NCBI RefSeq assembly: GCF_008360935.1
Contig: NZ_SRXO01000005.1
Location: forward strand, 1-64,000
Origin: Siccirubricoccus phaeus
Lineage (GTDB): Bacteria > Pseudomonadota > Alphaproteobacteria > Acetobacterales > Acetobacteraceae
Direction: 5' to 3'
DNA: 64,000 bases
The notes under the pieces were generated by a model. That model saw only the letters and a program-made list of their open reading frames with translations, was not told the DNA's origin and searched no databases. This document shows, piece by piece, positions 39,016-47,772 of the stretch. Made by a program: the position numbers and the translations under genes. Within the stretch, counting starts at the first letter, position 1, and every line of letters starts with the position of its first letter.

Positions 39016-40137
39016 ATGACGGCCGAGACGCCGCTCTTCGATCCCGCCGCCTTCCGCATCCCCGCCGGCATCGTGCATGTCTGCGCCGGGGGCGAGACGG
39101 CCTTCCTGCACCGCCACGATGCCGCCCTGCTGCGCTACGCCGCGGACAAGTCCAACGGCCCGCCCGGCCGCGACGCGCAGGATGCGGTGGTGCGGCGGGC
39201 GCGGGAGAAGCTGGCCGCCGCCTGGGGGGTGGCGGCGGCGGATATCGGCTTCTGCGCCCATGTGGCGGAAGGGGCGTCCATGGTGGTGGAGAGCCTCGAC
39301 TGGCGGGCGGGGGACAATGCCGTACTGGACCCGGATGAATACCCCTCCCTGGTCGGGCCGCTGGCGCTGCAGCGCCACCCGAAGGTGGAGGTGCGGCCGG
39401 CACGAATGAACGACCCGGCGGCGGTGGCAGCGGCGGTGGATGGGCGGACGCGGCTGATCGCCGTCTCCCACGTTTCCTACCTGACCGGGGAGCGGTACGC
39501 GCTGGCGCCGCTGCGGGCCCTGGCCGATGGCGTGGGGGCGCTGCTGCTGGTGGATCACACCCAGGCCGCCGGCTACCTGCCGATCGACCCGCGCCTGGCG
39601 GATTTCGCCTTCGCCGCGACCTATAAATGGCAGCTCGGCATGACCGGGACGGCGGTGGCCTATTGGAACCGGGCGCGGCAGCCGGGCTGGGCACCGAGCA
39701 CGGCCGGGTGGCATTCCCTCGCCTCCATGGCGCGGCCGGACTATGCGGCGGGGCTGAAGCTGGTGCCGGATGCGATGCGGTTCTGCCGCGGCAATCCGGC
39801 GCATGCCGCGGTCTATGTGCTGGAGAGCGCGCTGGACTATCTGGCGGGGTTCCCGCCCGGGGTGGTGGCGGCGCATGTGCAGGCGCTGACCACGTCGCTG
39901 CTGGCCGGGCTGGCGGAGCTCGGCATCCCGAGCACCACCCCGGCGGCGCCGGCGCGGCATGGCGCCAGCGTCTGCATCGCCATCCCCGATGCGGCGCGGC
40001 TGGCGGAGGCGCTGCATGGGCGCGGCATCTGGGCCTGGAATGGGCGCGGGCGGGTGCGCTTCAGCTTCCATGGCTACAACGCGCTGGGCGAGGTGGGCCG
40101 CATCCTCGACGCGCTGCGGGCAGAATGGCGGGGGTGA
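39016..40137 (+). CDS. Class V aminotransferase, kynureninase-like PLP enzyme
   Basis: A 373-residue PLP enzyme of fold type I. Lys204 in FAATYKWQLGMTG is the Schiff-base lysine, Asp180 (LLLVDHTQAAGYLPID) pairs with the PLP nitrogen, and SHVSYLTGERYALAPL is typical of the class V/kynureninase group. It lacks the full kynureninase signature, so cysteine desulfurase-like or isopenicillin epimerase-like activity is also possible. ATG 39016 follows the divergent promoter shared with the DUF1932 gene. Confidence 0.83.
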   Translation: MTAETPLFDPAAFRIPAGIVHVCAGGETAFLHRHDAALLRYAADKSNGPPGRDAQDAVVRRAREKLAAAWGVAAADIGFCAHVAEGASMVVESLDWRAGDNAVLDPDEYPSLVGPLALQRHPKVEVRPARMNDPAAVAAAVDGRTRLIAVSHVSYLTGERYALAPLRALADGVGALLLVDHTQAAGYLPIDPRLADFAFAATYKWQLGMTGTAVAYWNRARQPGWAPSTAGWHSLASMARPDYAAGLKLVPDAMRFCRGNPAHAAVYVLESALDYLAGFPPGVVAAHVQALTTSLLAGLAELGIPSTTPAAPARHGASVCIAIPDAARLAEALHGRGIWAWNGRGRVRFSFHGYNALGEVGRILDALRAEWRG

Positions 40138-40325
40138 CGGGGAGCCGCGGCAGCGATGCCCTCCCCGGCGGGCAGGGGAGGGTCGGGGTGGCAGTGCCGC
40201 AGGCCCGCGCAATGCCGGACTGCCCAGCCCGGGCTGCGCCCGCTGCGTGCGGGGCTGGCGCGCAGTGCCCTCGGCCTCGGGTAGTGCCGGACCCTCCCCC
40301 CGGCCCTGCCCGCCAGGGGGGAGGC

Positions 40326-40622
40326 TCAGAACGGGTATCTCGGCCGCCGCAGCCTGCGGTCGCGATCCGCCTCCCAGCGCTCGATCTGGTCCCGCGTCAG
40401 GTTGCGCCGCGCCTCGCGCGGCCCGTTCCAGAAGCGGTCCGCCGCTTCCTTCTCCCGCTGGCGGTCCCACCAGCGGTCCAGCCGGTTCTGCCACTCCTCC
40501 GGCGGCGGTGCCCGCGGCGGCGTCTCCGCCCCCGCCGGCTTGGCCCACAGCCATAGTGCCAGCAGGGCACCGCGGCGGCCGAAGCGCGCTATAGGGAAGG
40601 CTGAAGGGAGACGCCGTCGCAT
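40326..40622 (-). CDS. Small exported protein, Arg/Trp-rich, unknown
   Basis: A 98-residue frame. The N-terminus (RRRLPSAFPIARFGRRGALLALWLWAKPAGA) looks like a signal peptide, even of twin-arginine style. The mature part is highly charged and Trp/Arg-rich (EEWQNRLDRWWDRQREKEAADRFW). Not recognised. The only ATG overlaps the ATG of the divergent VOC gene by two bases, which is unusual and lowers confidence in one of the two starts. Confidence 0.5.
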   Translation of the reverse strand: MRRRLPSAFPIARFGRRGALLALWLWAKPAGAETPPRAPPPEEWQNRLDRWWDRQREKEAADRFWNGPREARRNLTRDQIERWEADRDRRLRRPRYPF

Positions 40623-41058
40623 GGATGCAGAAGCCCCGCCGCTGGCAGGCGTGCTGGAGACCGCCCTCTACGTCGCGGATATGGCGCGCGCCCGGGCCTT
40701 CTACGAGGGGAAGCTGGGCCTCACGCCGATGTTCACGGATGAGCGGCTGACCGCCTATCCGGTCGGCGGCCGCAGCGCCCTGCTGGTCTTCCTGCGCGGC
40801 AGCACCACGGAGACGGTGCACCTGCCCGGCGGCACCATCCCGCCGCATGACGGGCATGGCCCGCTGCATTGCGCCCTCTCCGTGGCGGCGGCCGATCTGC
40901 CCGCCTGGCAGGCGCGGCTGGAAGCGGCGGGCATCGCCATCGAGGGCCGCACCGATTGGCCGCCCAGGGGAGGAAAGGCCAGCATCAGCCTCTATTTCCG
41001 CGACCCGGACGGACATTTGCTGGAATTGGCGACGCCGGGGCTCTGGCCGGTCTGGTAG
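40621..41058 (+). CDS. VOC-family protein, glyoxalase/bleomycin-resistance-like
   Basis: A 145-residue single VOC module: LETALYVADMARARAFYEGKLGL (11-33), HGPLHCALSVAAADLPAWQARLEAAGI in the middle and SLYFRDPDGHLLELATPGLW at the end. Metal positions would be His in PLHCAL and Glu in HLLELATPG. The substrate is unknown. The start ATG 40621 is preceded by GGGAG at 11 bases; GTG at 40651 is a possible later start. A cluster of CTAG repeats begins 66 bases after its end. Confidence 0.82.
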   Translation: MDAEAPPLAGVLETALYVADMARARAFYEGKLGLTPMFTDERLTAYPVGGRSALLVFLRGSTTETVHLPGGTIPPHDGHGPLHCALSVAAADLPAWQARLEAAGIAIEGRTDWPPRGGKASISLYFRDPDGHLLELATPGLWPVW

Positions 41059-41124
41059 CCGGCGGCGCGTTTCGTTCGGGCGGGAACGGCGGCATCCGCC
41101 ATTCCAACCGGCAGGCGAGATGCC

Positions 41125-41231
41125 CTAGAGCGGGATCGGTTGAGCTGCGCTCACCCGCCCCGCTCTAGCTCATTGTTCGGTCGCGTGATTCACGGCTTCG
41201 GTCGATTCGACCTCAACCGATCACGCTCTAG
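41125..41231. repeat. 107-bp CTAG-bounded repeat, family A copy 2
   Basis: Nearly identical (two differences) to the element at 284-390, with 20-bp imperfect terminal inverted repeats. The right terminal CTAG (41228-41231) is shared with the next palindrome. Confidence 0.9.
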
Positions 41232-41280
41232 AGCAGATCGCCGGGGGGCGGCATCGCCCGGAGGCGTGACTCTGCTCTAC
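41228..41280. repeat. CTAG-starting palindrome, 53 bp
   Basis: Begins CTAGAGCAGA and ends TCTGCTCTAC: the 9-bp arms TAGAGCAGA (41229-41237) and TCTGCTCTA (41271-41279) are perfect inverse copies. It shares its first CTAG with the family A element. It looks like a short, non-autonomous repeat of the same general type. Confidence 0.7.
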
Positions 41281-41290
41281 AATCCATAAG

Positions 41291-41412
41291 CTAGTGTCCT
41301 GCCCGCGAAGTTCGCTGGATTTCCAGCGAACGGAGCGGACAAGCAGGCCACTGAAAACAAAAGCCAGTGGCCCGAGACCGAAGTCCGCAGGACTTCGGAA
41401 TCGGGACACTAG
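41291..41412. repeat. 122-bp CTAG-bounded repeat, family B copy 1
   Basis: Perfect 9-bp terminal inverted repeats CTAGTGTCC/GGACACTAG. Inside are two hairpins, TTCGCTGGA-TT-TCCAGCGAA and CGAAGTCC-GCA-GGACTTCG. A near full-length relative lies at 62668-62789; partial relatives lie at 14608-14726, 61305-61353 and 62481-62550. It shares its last CTAG with the next element. Confidence 0.88.
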
Positions 41413-41452
41413 AGCGGTTTCGCGCTGCACAGTCAGCGTGAAACTGCTCTAG
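41409..41452. repeat. 44-bp CTAG-bounded palindrome
   Basis: CTAGAGCGGTTTCGCGCTG pairs with CAGCGTGAAACTGCTCTAG with two mismatches and a short loop. Both ends are CTAG; the left one is shared with the family B element. It sits 29 bases before the Bug-receptor gene and could fold in its leader. Confidence 0.8.
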
Positions 41453-41480
41453 CCTGCCGGAAAACCCGGAGGAAACGCGA

Positions 41481-42443
41481 ATGCCGACCCTCGCGCGGCG
41501 CGCGCTGCTGGCGGCGCCCCTGGCGTTGCCTGCCCTGACGCAAGCTCAGGCTCGCAGCATCACCTGGATCGTGCCCTTCGCCGCCGGCGGCATCACCGAC
41601 ACGGCGGCCCGCATCACCGGCCAGCGCATGGCCCAAAGCCTCGGCCAGCAGATTGTGGTGGAAAACCGGCCGGGGGCCGGCGGCACCATCGGGGCGGAGG
41701 CGGTGGCGCGGTCGGCGCCGGACGGGCTGACCCTGCTCTATGGCAGCCAGGGGCCGATTGCCGCGGCGCCTGCCCTCTACCCCAATCTCCGTTATCAGCC
41801 GCTACGGGACCTGGCGCCGGTGCATGGGCTGGGCGCCTCGCCGCATCTCATCGTCAGCGCGCCGGGCAAGCCTTGGCCCGATCTGGCCGGGCTGGTGGCG
41901 GCGGCGAAGGCGGCGCCGGAGACGCTGACCTATGCCTCCTCCGGCGTCGGCACCTCGCCGCACCTCGCCGGCGAGGCGCTGCAGCAGGCGACCGGGGCGA
42001 AGCTGACGCATATTCCCTACGCCAACGGCACCCAGGCGCTGAACGACGTCATCGCCGGGCGGGTGGATGTCATTTGGGACTATCCGCTCACCGCCCTGCC
42101 GCATGTGCGGGAGGGGCGGCTGCGCGCCCTGGCGGTGACCGACCATGGCCGCGTCCCTCTGGCGGGCGAGGTGCCGACGGTGGCCGAGGCCGGGCTGCCC
42201 GGCGCCGAGCTGGTGCCCTGGGCGGCCCTCTTCACCGCCCCGCGCACGCCGCCCGAGACCGTCGCCCGGCTGGCGGCGGCGCTGCGGGAGGCGATGCAGG
42301 ACCCGAAGGTGCAGGAATTCTTCGAAGGCACCGGCACCGTGCTCTGGCCGCAGATGGGCACGGCGGAGCTTGCCGGCTTCCTGCAGGAGGAGCTGCCGCG
42401 CATCGCCGGCCTCATCGCTCGCGCCGGGGCGAAGCCCGGCTGA
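41481..42443 (+). CDS. Bug/TctC-family solute-binding protein
   Basis: A 320-residue periplasmic receptor. Signal peptide 1 to about 24 (RRALLAAPLALPALTQAQA), ITWIVPFAAGGITDTAARITGQRMA, IVVENRPGAGGTIGAEAVARSAPDG and IPYANGTQALNDVIAGRVDVIWD are family hallmarks. No TctA/TctB partner is adjacent. The leader contains the CTAG repeat cluster, and GGAGGAAA precedes ATG 41481. The ligand is unknown. Confidence 0.9.
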   Translation: MPTLARRALLAAPLALPALTQAQARSITWIVPFAAGGITDTAARITGQRMAQSLGQQIVVENRPGAGGTIGAEAVARSAPDGLTLLYGSQGPIAAAPALYPNLRYQPLRDLAPVHGLGASPHLIVSAPGKPWPDLAGLVAAAKAAPETLTYASSGVGTSPHLAGEALQQATGAKLTHIPYANGTQALNDVIAGRVDVIWDYPLTALPHVREGRLRALAVTDHGRVPLAGEVPTVAEAGLPGAELVPWAALFTAPRTPPETVARLAAALREAMQDPKVQEFFEGTGTVLWPQMGTAELAGFLQEELPRIAGLIARAGAKPG

Positions 42444-43084
42444 TCAGCCCTCCAGCGCGTCCCAGGGCTTGCCCCATTCATCGAGGAAGACGAATTCCGA
42501 AAGCTTGCCCCGCCCGACCGGGCCGAAATTCCCCATCGGCCAGCCGATCGGCAGGATGGCGTAGCTGTGCACCCCTGGCGGCAGGCCGAGCGCGGCTTCC
42601 GCCTCCGCCTCGAACAGCAAATGCCGCGTCGTCAGCGTGCTGCCGAGGCCGAGCGCCCGCGCCGCCAGCAGCATGTTCTGCACCGCGGGGTAGATGGAGG
42701 CGCCGGACATCCGGCTCGGCTTCGGCTCCTCCAGGCAGGCGACGATCCAGACCGGCGCCTCGGCGTAATGCTCCGTCAGGTATTCCACGGCGGCGTACTG
42801 GCGCTGGTAGCGCTCCTTGCTGACGCCGGGGGCGGGGCGCTGCTGGCGTAGCGGGGGCCGATGACCTCGTCGAAGGCCTTCTTGTACCAGCGCTGCACCG
42901 CTTCCTTCTTCGCCTTGTCCTTCACCACCAGGAAGCGCCAGCGCTGGGTGTTGCCGCCATTGGCGGCGGCGGTGCCGGCTTCCAGGATCTTCACGATCAG
43001 CGCGTCCGGCACCGGGTCCGGCTTCAGCCGGCGCATGGCGCGGGTGGTGTGAAGGATGTGGAAGATGTCCTGGGCCTCGGCCAT
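42444..43084 (-). pseudogene. Nitroreductase-family gene split by a frameshift
   Basis: Two frames together spell one FMN nitroreductase. The 5' part (from ATG 43084: HTTRAMRRLKPDPVPDALIVKILEAGTAAANGGNTQRWRFLVVKD) runs to VIGPRYASSAPPP and then reads out to a stop near 42776. The 3' part, in another frame, continues VSKERYQRQYAAVEYLTEHYAEAPVWIV and ends normally at 42444. The switch falls about 42815-42850, in a C/G-rich tract (CCCCGCCCCCGG on the minus strand). Either a real one-base indel has inactivated the gene or it is a sequencing error. Intact, it would reduce nitro compounds or quinones with NAD(P)H. Confidence 0.8.
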
Positions 43085-43260
43085 GGCGGGTGCCTCCCTT
43101 TGCGTCGCGGGCGGCATGCCGAACGGGGCGTGCCCCGGGCGCTGCCGCCCTGCGGCGACCCGTGCCAGCCTCTCACGCCCCGGCGGCGGCGGCCAGACGG
43201 TTCCGGCGGTGGCCGATTCGGGCTACAGGGCGCGGCCTGACGAGCACGGGACCGGCGGGG

Positions 43261-44505
43261 ATGAGCGGCACCAACCAGCGGATCGACGGCAAAAGGCTGT
43301 GGGACAGCCTGATGGCCATGGCGGAGATCGGCGCCACGCCGAAGGGCGGGGTGAGGCGCCTGACCCTGACCGAGGTGGACAAGGAAGGCCGCGACCGCTT
43401 CCGGGGCTGGTGCGAGGCGCTGGGGCTGACCGTCCGGGTCGATGCCATCGGCAACATGTTCGCCCGGCGGGAGGGGCGCGACCCGAAGCGGCTGCCGGTG
43501 CTGCTGGGCTCGCATCTCGACAGCCAGCCCTCGGGCGGGAAGTTCGACGGCGCGCTCGGTGTCATCGCCGGGCTCGAGGTGATGCGGACGCTGCATGACC
43601 TGAACATCCAGACCGAGGCGCCGATCGAGCTGGTGAACTGGACCGATGAGGAAGGCAGCCGCTTCGGCCATTCCCTGATGGGCAGCGGCGCCTGGGCCGG
43701 CATTTATCCGCTGGAGAAGGTCTATGCGCTGCAGGATGTGGAGGGCGTCTCGGCCGAGCAGGCGCTGACCGGGATCGGCTACAAGGGCGAGCATCCGGCG
43801 AAGCCCTTCCCCGCGGATGCCTATTTCGAGCTGCATATCGAGCAGGGCCCGATCCTGGAGAAGGAGGGCAAGCAGATCGGCATCGTCACCGGCGCCCAGG
43901 CGCAAATCTGGTACGACGCGGTGGTGACGGGGCAGGACGCGCATGCCGGCACCACCCCGCCTTCGGCGCGGCGCGATGCGCTGGTCTGCGCCGCCCGCGT
44001 CATCGACCTGGTGGACCGCATGATGCGCGCCCGCGGCGAGGATGGCCGCGGCACGGTGGGGCAGCTCCATGTGCTGCCGAACAGCCGCAACGTGGTGCCG
44101 GGCGAGGTGCGGTTCAGCGTCGAATTCCGCCACCCGGATTTTGCCGAGATCGAGAAGCTGGCGGCGCAATTCCCGCGCGAGGCCGGCTTCATCGCCCGCG
44201 ATTGCGGCACGAAGCTGAAGCTGGAGGAGCTGTTCCGCATCCCCGCCCAGCCCTTCGACCCGAGCTGTGTGGACCTCGTGCGCCAGGCGGCGGCGAAGCT
44301 CGGCTTCCCGGCGCGGGAGATCATCTCCGGCGCCGGGCATGACGCGGTGTATGTCGCGCGCAGCGTGCCGACGGCGATGATCTTCACGCCCTGCAAGGAC
44401 GGGCTCTCGCACAACGAGGCGGAGAGCATCGAGCCGGGCGAGGCGGAGGCCGGCTGCCAGGTGCTGTTCGAGGCGGTGCTGGCGCGGGCGAACCGCACGC
44501 TGTGA
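43261..44505 (+). CDS. M20-family Zn hydrolase: allantoate/N-carbamoyl-amino-acid amidohydrolase
   Basis: A 414-residue hydrolase of the allantoate amidohydrolase/beta-ureidopropionase branch of M20. Metal and catalytic sites: GSHLDSQPSGGKFDGALGV (His85, Asp96), WTDEEGSRFG (Glu130/131), HIEQGP (His192) and the C-terminal SHNEAE His. The family opens N-carbamoyl or ureido groups in purine, pyrimidine or hydantoin breakdown. An amidase gene lies 350 bases downstream. Which substrate applies is not decided by sequence. ATG 43261 is chosen because family similarity starts there. Confidence 0.88.
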   Translation: MSGTNQRIDGKRLWDSLMAMAEIGATPKGGVRRLTLTEVDKEGRDRFRGWCEALGLTVRVDAIGNMFARREGRDPKRLPVLLGSHLDSQPSGGKFDGALGVIAGLEVMRTLHDLNIQTEAPIELVNWTDEEGSRFGHSLMGSGAWAGIYPLEKVYALQDVEGVSAEQALTGIGYKGEHPAKPFPADAYFELHIEQGPILEKEGKQIGIVTGAQAQIWYDAVVTGQDAHAGTTPPSARRDALVCAARVIDLVDRMMRARGEDGRGTVGQLHVLPNSRNVVPGEVRFSVEFRHPDFAEIEKLAAQFPREAGFIARDCGTKLKLEELFRIPAQPFDPSCVDLVRQAAAKLGFPAREIISGAGHDAVYVARSVPTAMIFTPCKDGLSHNEAESIEPGEAEAGCQVLFEAVLARANRTL

Positions 44506-44857
44506 CCGGCACGGCCTGACGCGGCGGCGAGCACCGCGCAGCCGGCGGGGCATGCCTGGCCCCTCGGGATGGTCGGCCGCGGGGCCGGCGCGGCGCCTTC
44601 TGCGCCCGGCGCTGCGATCGTCCCCGAGGATGCCGGGGCGGAGCGGCTGACGGAGCGGCACAAGCCATCGACTGCCCCGCTCAGGGCCGGGTCCTGCCCG
44701 CCGCAACGCCGGGCAGGTCTGGCTTGACGCCGCCCCGCATGCCGGGAAGAAACTCCCGCACCGCCGACCGCAGCAGACATGCCCATCGGGCTCGCGCGGC
44801 CCATGCCGCCCGTCGGATGAGTCTCGGCTGCCCCACAGTAGGAGTGTCCGGCCCGCC
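44506..44857. other. Gene-free region before the amidase
   Basis: 352 bases with no credible coding frame, RNA gene or repeat copy. It must contain the promoter of the amidase gene if that gene is not transcribed from upstream; I see no clear -35/-10 pair. Confidence 0.4.
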
Positions 44858-46294
44858 ATGACGTCCCGCCCGCTTTGGCAGTTCTCCGCGACGGAACTCG
44901 GCGCCCTGATCCAATCCGGCGAGGTCAGCGCCTCGGAAGCCGTCCAGGCCGCGGTCGACCGCATGCAGGCGGTCGACCCGGCCCTCAACGCCGTGGTGAC
45001 CGATCTGTCGGCGTCGGCGCTGGCGCGCGCCCGGGCACTCGATGCCGCGCCCGGCCCGAAAGGCCCGCTGCACGGCATCCCGGTGACGATCAAGATCAAT
45101 ATCGACCAGAAGGGAGAGGCCAGCTCGAACGGCGTCGCGGCATTCAAGGACCTCATCGCCCCGGATGACGCGCCGCTGGTGAAGAACCTGCTGGATGCCG
45201 GCGCCGTGGTGATCGGGCGGACCAACGTGCCGGAATTCTCGCGCCGCTGCGAGACCAGCAACCCGCTCTTCGGCGCCACCTGGAACCCGTGGGGCAGGCA
45301 TGTCAGCGCCGGTGGGTCGTCAGGCGGCGCCGGTGCGGCGGTGGCGGCCGGGATCGGCGCGCTGGCGCATGGCAACGACATCGGCGGCTCCCTGCGCTTT
45401 CCGGCGGCGGGGAATGGCGTTGCGACCATCAAGCCCGGGGTCGGCAGGGTTCCCGTCTACAACCCCTCGCAAACCGCCGAACGCGGCATCCTGGCCCAGC
45501 AGATGTCGGCGCAGGGGCTTCTCGTCCGTTCGGCCCGCGACCTGCATCTCGCCATGCCGGCGATGATCGCGCCCGATGCGCGCGACCCCTTCCACGTCCC
45601 GCTCCCCTGGCGGGGCGCCGCGCTGGCAGCGCCGATCAAGGTCGGCTTCAGCCTGGAGGTGCTCGACCTGCCGCTGCACCCGGAGGTGGAGAAGGCGCTG
45701 CTGGAGGCCAGGGCGGCGCTGGTGGAGGCGGGCTATGTCGTCGAGGAGGTCGCGCCGCCCTCGCTGCGCGAGATCGCCTTCGAGGGCAGGACCGCGCTGA
45801 TGACCGAGAGCTATCATCTGATGGCGGAGGACATCGAAAAATACGGCTCGCCCGAGATCGTCAACGTGTTCGAGCAGAATTACCGCCGCACGCCGGCGGT
45901 CGGCATGGCGGAGTTCCTGAAGATCCTCGCCCGCCGGACCTTCTACGCCCGGCAATGGTCGGTGCTCATGGCGGAATACCCGCTCTTCCTGGCGCCGTTC
46001 TTCCCGCAGCCCTTCTATGCCCCGGGCCGCGACGCGGAAGGCGCGGAAGGGCTGCGGGCGACGATGGGGCAGGCCTTCTGGTCGACGCTGGGCAATTATC
46101 TCGGCCTGCCGGCCGGTGTGCTGCCGGTGCGGCTGGGGGAAATCCCCGAAGGCCCGAAGCCGATCGCGGTCCAGCTCTTCGGCCGCCGCTGGCGCGAGGA
46201 TGCGGTGGTGGACGCGATGATCGCCATCGAGGACCGGCTCGGCACCCTGTCGCAGACGCTCTGGCAGCGCATGGGCGAGAGCGTGATCGCTTGA
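44858..46294 (+). CDS. Amidase signature-family protein
   Basis: A 478-residue amidohydrolase with the Ser-cisSer-Lys triad: Lys79 in VTIKIN, Ser155 in AGGSSGGAGAA and nucleophile Ser178 in NDIGGSLRFPA. It lacks a signal peptide. Relatives hydrolyse a wide range of amides (acetamide, indole-3-acetamide, mandelamide) or act in transamidation; the lack of gatB/gatC nearby and a family-typical N-terminus (ELGALIQSGEVSASEAV) favour a catabolic amidase. Confidence 0.88.
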   Translation: MTSRPLWQFSATELGALIQSGEVSASEAVQAAVDRMQAVDPALNAVVTDLSASALARARALDAAPGPKGPLHGIPVTIKINIDQKGEASSNGVAAFKDLIAPDDAPLVKNLLDAGAVVIGRTNVPEFSRRCETSNPLFGATWNPWGRHVSAGGSSGGAGAAVAAGIGALAHGNDIGGSLRFPAAGNGVATIKPGVGRVPVYNPSQTAERGILAQQMSAQGLLVRSARDLHLAMPAMIAPDARDPFHVPLPWRGAALAAPIKVGFSLEVLDLPLHPEVEKALLEARAALVEAGYVVEEVAPPSLREIAFEGRTALMTESYHLMAEDIEKYGSPEIVNVFEQNYRRTPAVGMAEFLKILARRTFYARQWSVLMAEYPLFLAPFFPQPFYAPGRDAEGAEGLRATMGQAFWSTLGNYLGLPAGVLPVRLGEIPEGPKPIAVQLFGRRWREDAVVDAMIAIEDRLGTLSQTLWQRMGESVIA

Positions 46295-46404
46295 GGCTGC
46301 ATCAACCGCAAGCGTGAAGCACGCGACCCAACAAGGCGCCGGAGCTCGACCCATTCCGCATCCCTTGCGCCTGCGCGCCACTCCGGCGCCAACAGCCGCC
46401 GCTG

Positions 46405-46539
46405 CCGATCTTCCGCGACCGGTACGGGCCGGCGCTGCAGGCTGACCTGCTGGCGCTGCTGGCCCGCTTCAACCGGCCGACGAACGGCACGCTGGCGGCG
46501 CCGGCCGACGATCTGGAAGTGGCCGTGACGCGGGCCTGA
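46405..46539 (+). pseudogene. Remnant of a methyltransferase-like C-terminus
   Basis: The frame reading IFRDRYGPALQADLLALLARFNRPTNG and ending in LEVAVTRA before TGA resembles the last 45 residues of class I SAM-dependent methyltransferases (YRPALEAELLALIARHNR type, from memory). No start codon or upstream motif I-III exists between the amidase and here. If correct it is the tail of a decayed gene in the 346-base gap 46295-46640. Confidence 0.35.
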
Positions 46540-46640
46540 CGCACAGCGCCCGGGCGGGGAGGGGGGCAGGGAACCCGCGCCCCGCCCGGGCGGTTCACCT
46601 CCTCCCGGGCAGTGATCCGGGGCAGGCAGGGAATGCCCTC

Positions 46641-46928
46641 ATGGCCAGGACGCAGCAGAAATGGTCGGGCGAGGTCACCGAGCACAGCAATGCGATGGAC
46701 CTCGAGCCGCATGTCTTCGAAAGCCGGGATCCGGCGAAGATCGCCCGCTCGCTGAAGCACTCGGCGGAGGAGAGCGACCGCCGCAAGGCCAGCCCCTTCC
46801 AATCGGCGATGTCGATGCTGAATTTCTACATCAACCGCGCCGGCCGGAACCTGCCGGCGCGGCAGAAGCAGGTGCTGGAGCGGGCGAAGGACAAGCTGCG
46901 CGAAGCCTTCGGGCGCAAGCCGCGCTGA
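46641..46928 (+). CDS. DUF3175-domain protein
   Basis: A 95-residue basic protein. W-S-x-x-V-T at the start, DLEPHVFESRDPAKIARSLKHSAE and SPFQSAMSMLNFYINRAGRNLP fit DUF3175, a small family of unknown function found in many soil proteobacteria, often near stress genes. ATG 46641 is the only suitable start. No partner gene is evident; the next gene is convergent. Confidence 0.85.
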   Translation: MARTQQKWSGEVTEHSNAMDLEPHVFESRDPAKIARSLKHSAEESDRRKASPFQSAMSMLNFYINRAGRNLPARQKQVLERAKDKLREAFGRKPR

Positions 46929-47022
46929 GGCCCGGCGGCGCCAGGGCGGGCTGCCTCCGCCGGCGCGCTGGCCGCCGCCTGCGTCGCGCGGCGGCTGACC
47001 GCGCGGCCCAGGCGGTCACGCC

Positions 47023-47772
47023 CTACCCGCCGACCAGCTTCGCCACCACATAGGCCACCCCCGCCGCCAACCCGCCGATGCCGAGCGTCTGCGCCGCGCC
47101 GCGCAGCGCCGGCAGCCCCGTTGCCCGCGCCTTCAGCCAGCCGAAGCCGAAGAGCGCGACGCCGGTGAGGAGGGAGGAGATGAGGAGCGCCCGCTGCGGC
47201 TCCTCCATCAGCATGTAGGGGGAAAGCGGGATCAGCCCGCCCACCACATAGGCGCCGCCGATGGTCGCCGCGCTCATCGCGGCGCGGCCCGGTGTCGGCT
47301 CGGCCAGCTCCAGCTCGAAGCGCATCATGAAATCCACCCAGCGGCGACGGTCGCTGGCGATCGCCGCCGTGGCGCCCTTCAGCACCTCCCCGCGCAGCCC
47401 GTAGCGGTGGAGGATGGCCGCGACCTCCCATTTCTCCCGGTCTGGCCAGGCGTGGATCTCGGCTTCCTCCCGCAGTTGCTCCGCCCGGTAGTGCTGCGCA
47501 TCGGTGCGCGCCGCCAGGTAGCCGCCGAGGCCCATGGCGACGCAGCCGGCGGCGATTTCGGCGAGGCCGGCGGTGACGATCAGCGGGTTGGCGGCAACGG
47601 CGCCGGAGAGGCCGGCGGCCAGGGCGAAGGGCACCGTCAGCCCGTCCGCCATGCCGATGACGAGGTCCCGCACGGTTTCTGAGGCGGTGAAATGCTGCTC
47701 GCCTTCCGGCGGGCCGGGGGGCGGGGGCGGCAATTCCTCGCGGTTGGGCGGCAGGGTGGCGGTGCTGACCAT
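47023..47772 (-). CDS. VIT1/CCC1-family membrane transporter
   Basis: A 249-residue membrane protein of the vacuolar iron transporter family. TVRDLVIGMADGLTVPFALAAGLSGA and GCVAMGLGGYLAARTDAQHYRAEQLREEAEI hold the conserved first helices and the metal-binding helix with acidic residues; three more hydrophobic helices follow (SAATIGGAYVVGGLIPLSPYM and others). Homologues export Fe2+/Mn2+ from the cytoplasm. The proline-rich N-terminus (PPPPPGPPEGE) is an extension. Convergent with DUF3175 and divergent from the hydrolase at 47873. Confidence 0.88.
   Translation of the reverse strand: MVSTATLPPNREELPPPPPGPPEGEQHFTASETVRDLVIGMADGLTVPFALAAGLSGAVAANPLIVTAGLAEIAAGCVAMGLGGYLAARTDAQHYRAEQLREEAEIHAWPDREKWEVAAILHRYGLRGEVLKGATAAIASDRRRWVDFMMRFELELAEPTPGRAAMSAATIGGAYVVGGLIPLSPYMLMEEPQRALLISSLLTGVALFGFGWLKARATGLPALRGAAQTLGIGGLAAGVAYVVAKLVGG

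Noticed and set aside
38962-41016. Upstream extension of the DUF1932 gene to a 962-residue frame
   Set aside because: It would run antisense through the aminotransferase and VOC genes; the Rossmann strand starts at ATG 38961.
42776-42860. Programmed frameshifting in the nitroreductase gene
   Set aside because: No slippery heptamer or downstream stimulator was seen and the family is not known for recoding; mutation or error is simpler.
44858-46294. GatA subunit of Glu-tRNA(Gln) amidotransferase
   Set aside because: No gatB or gatC nearby, and the sequence between the triad and C-terminus is not GatA-like.
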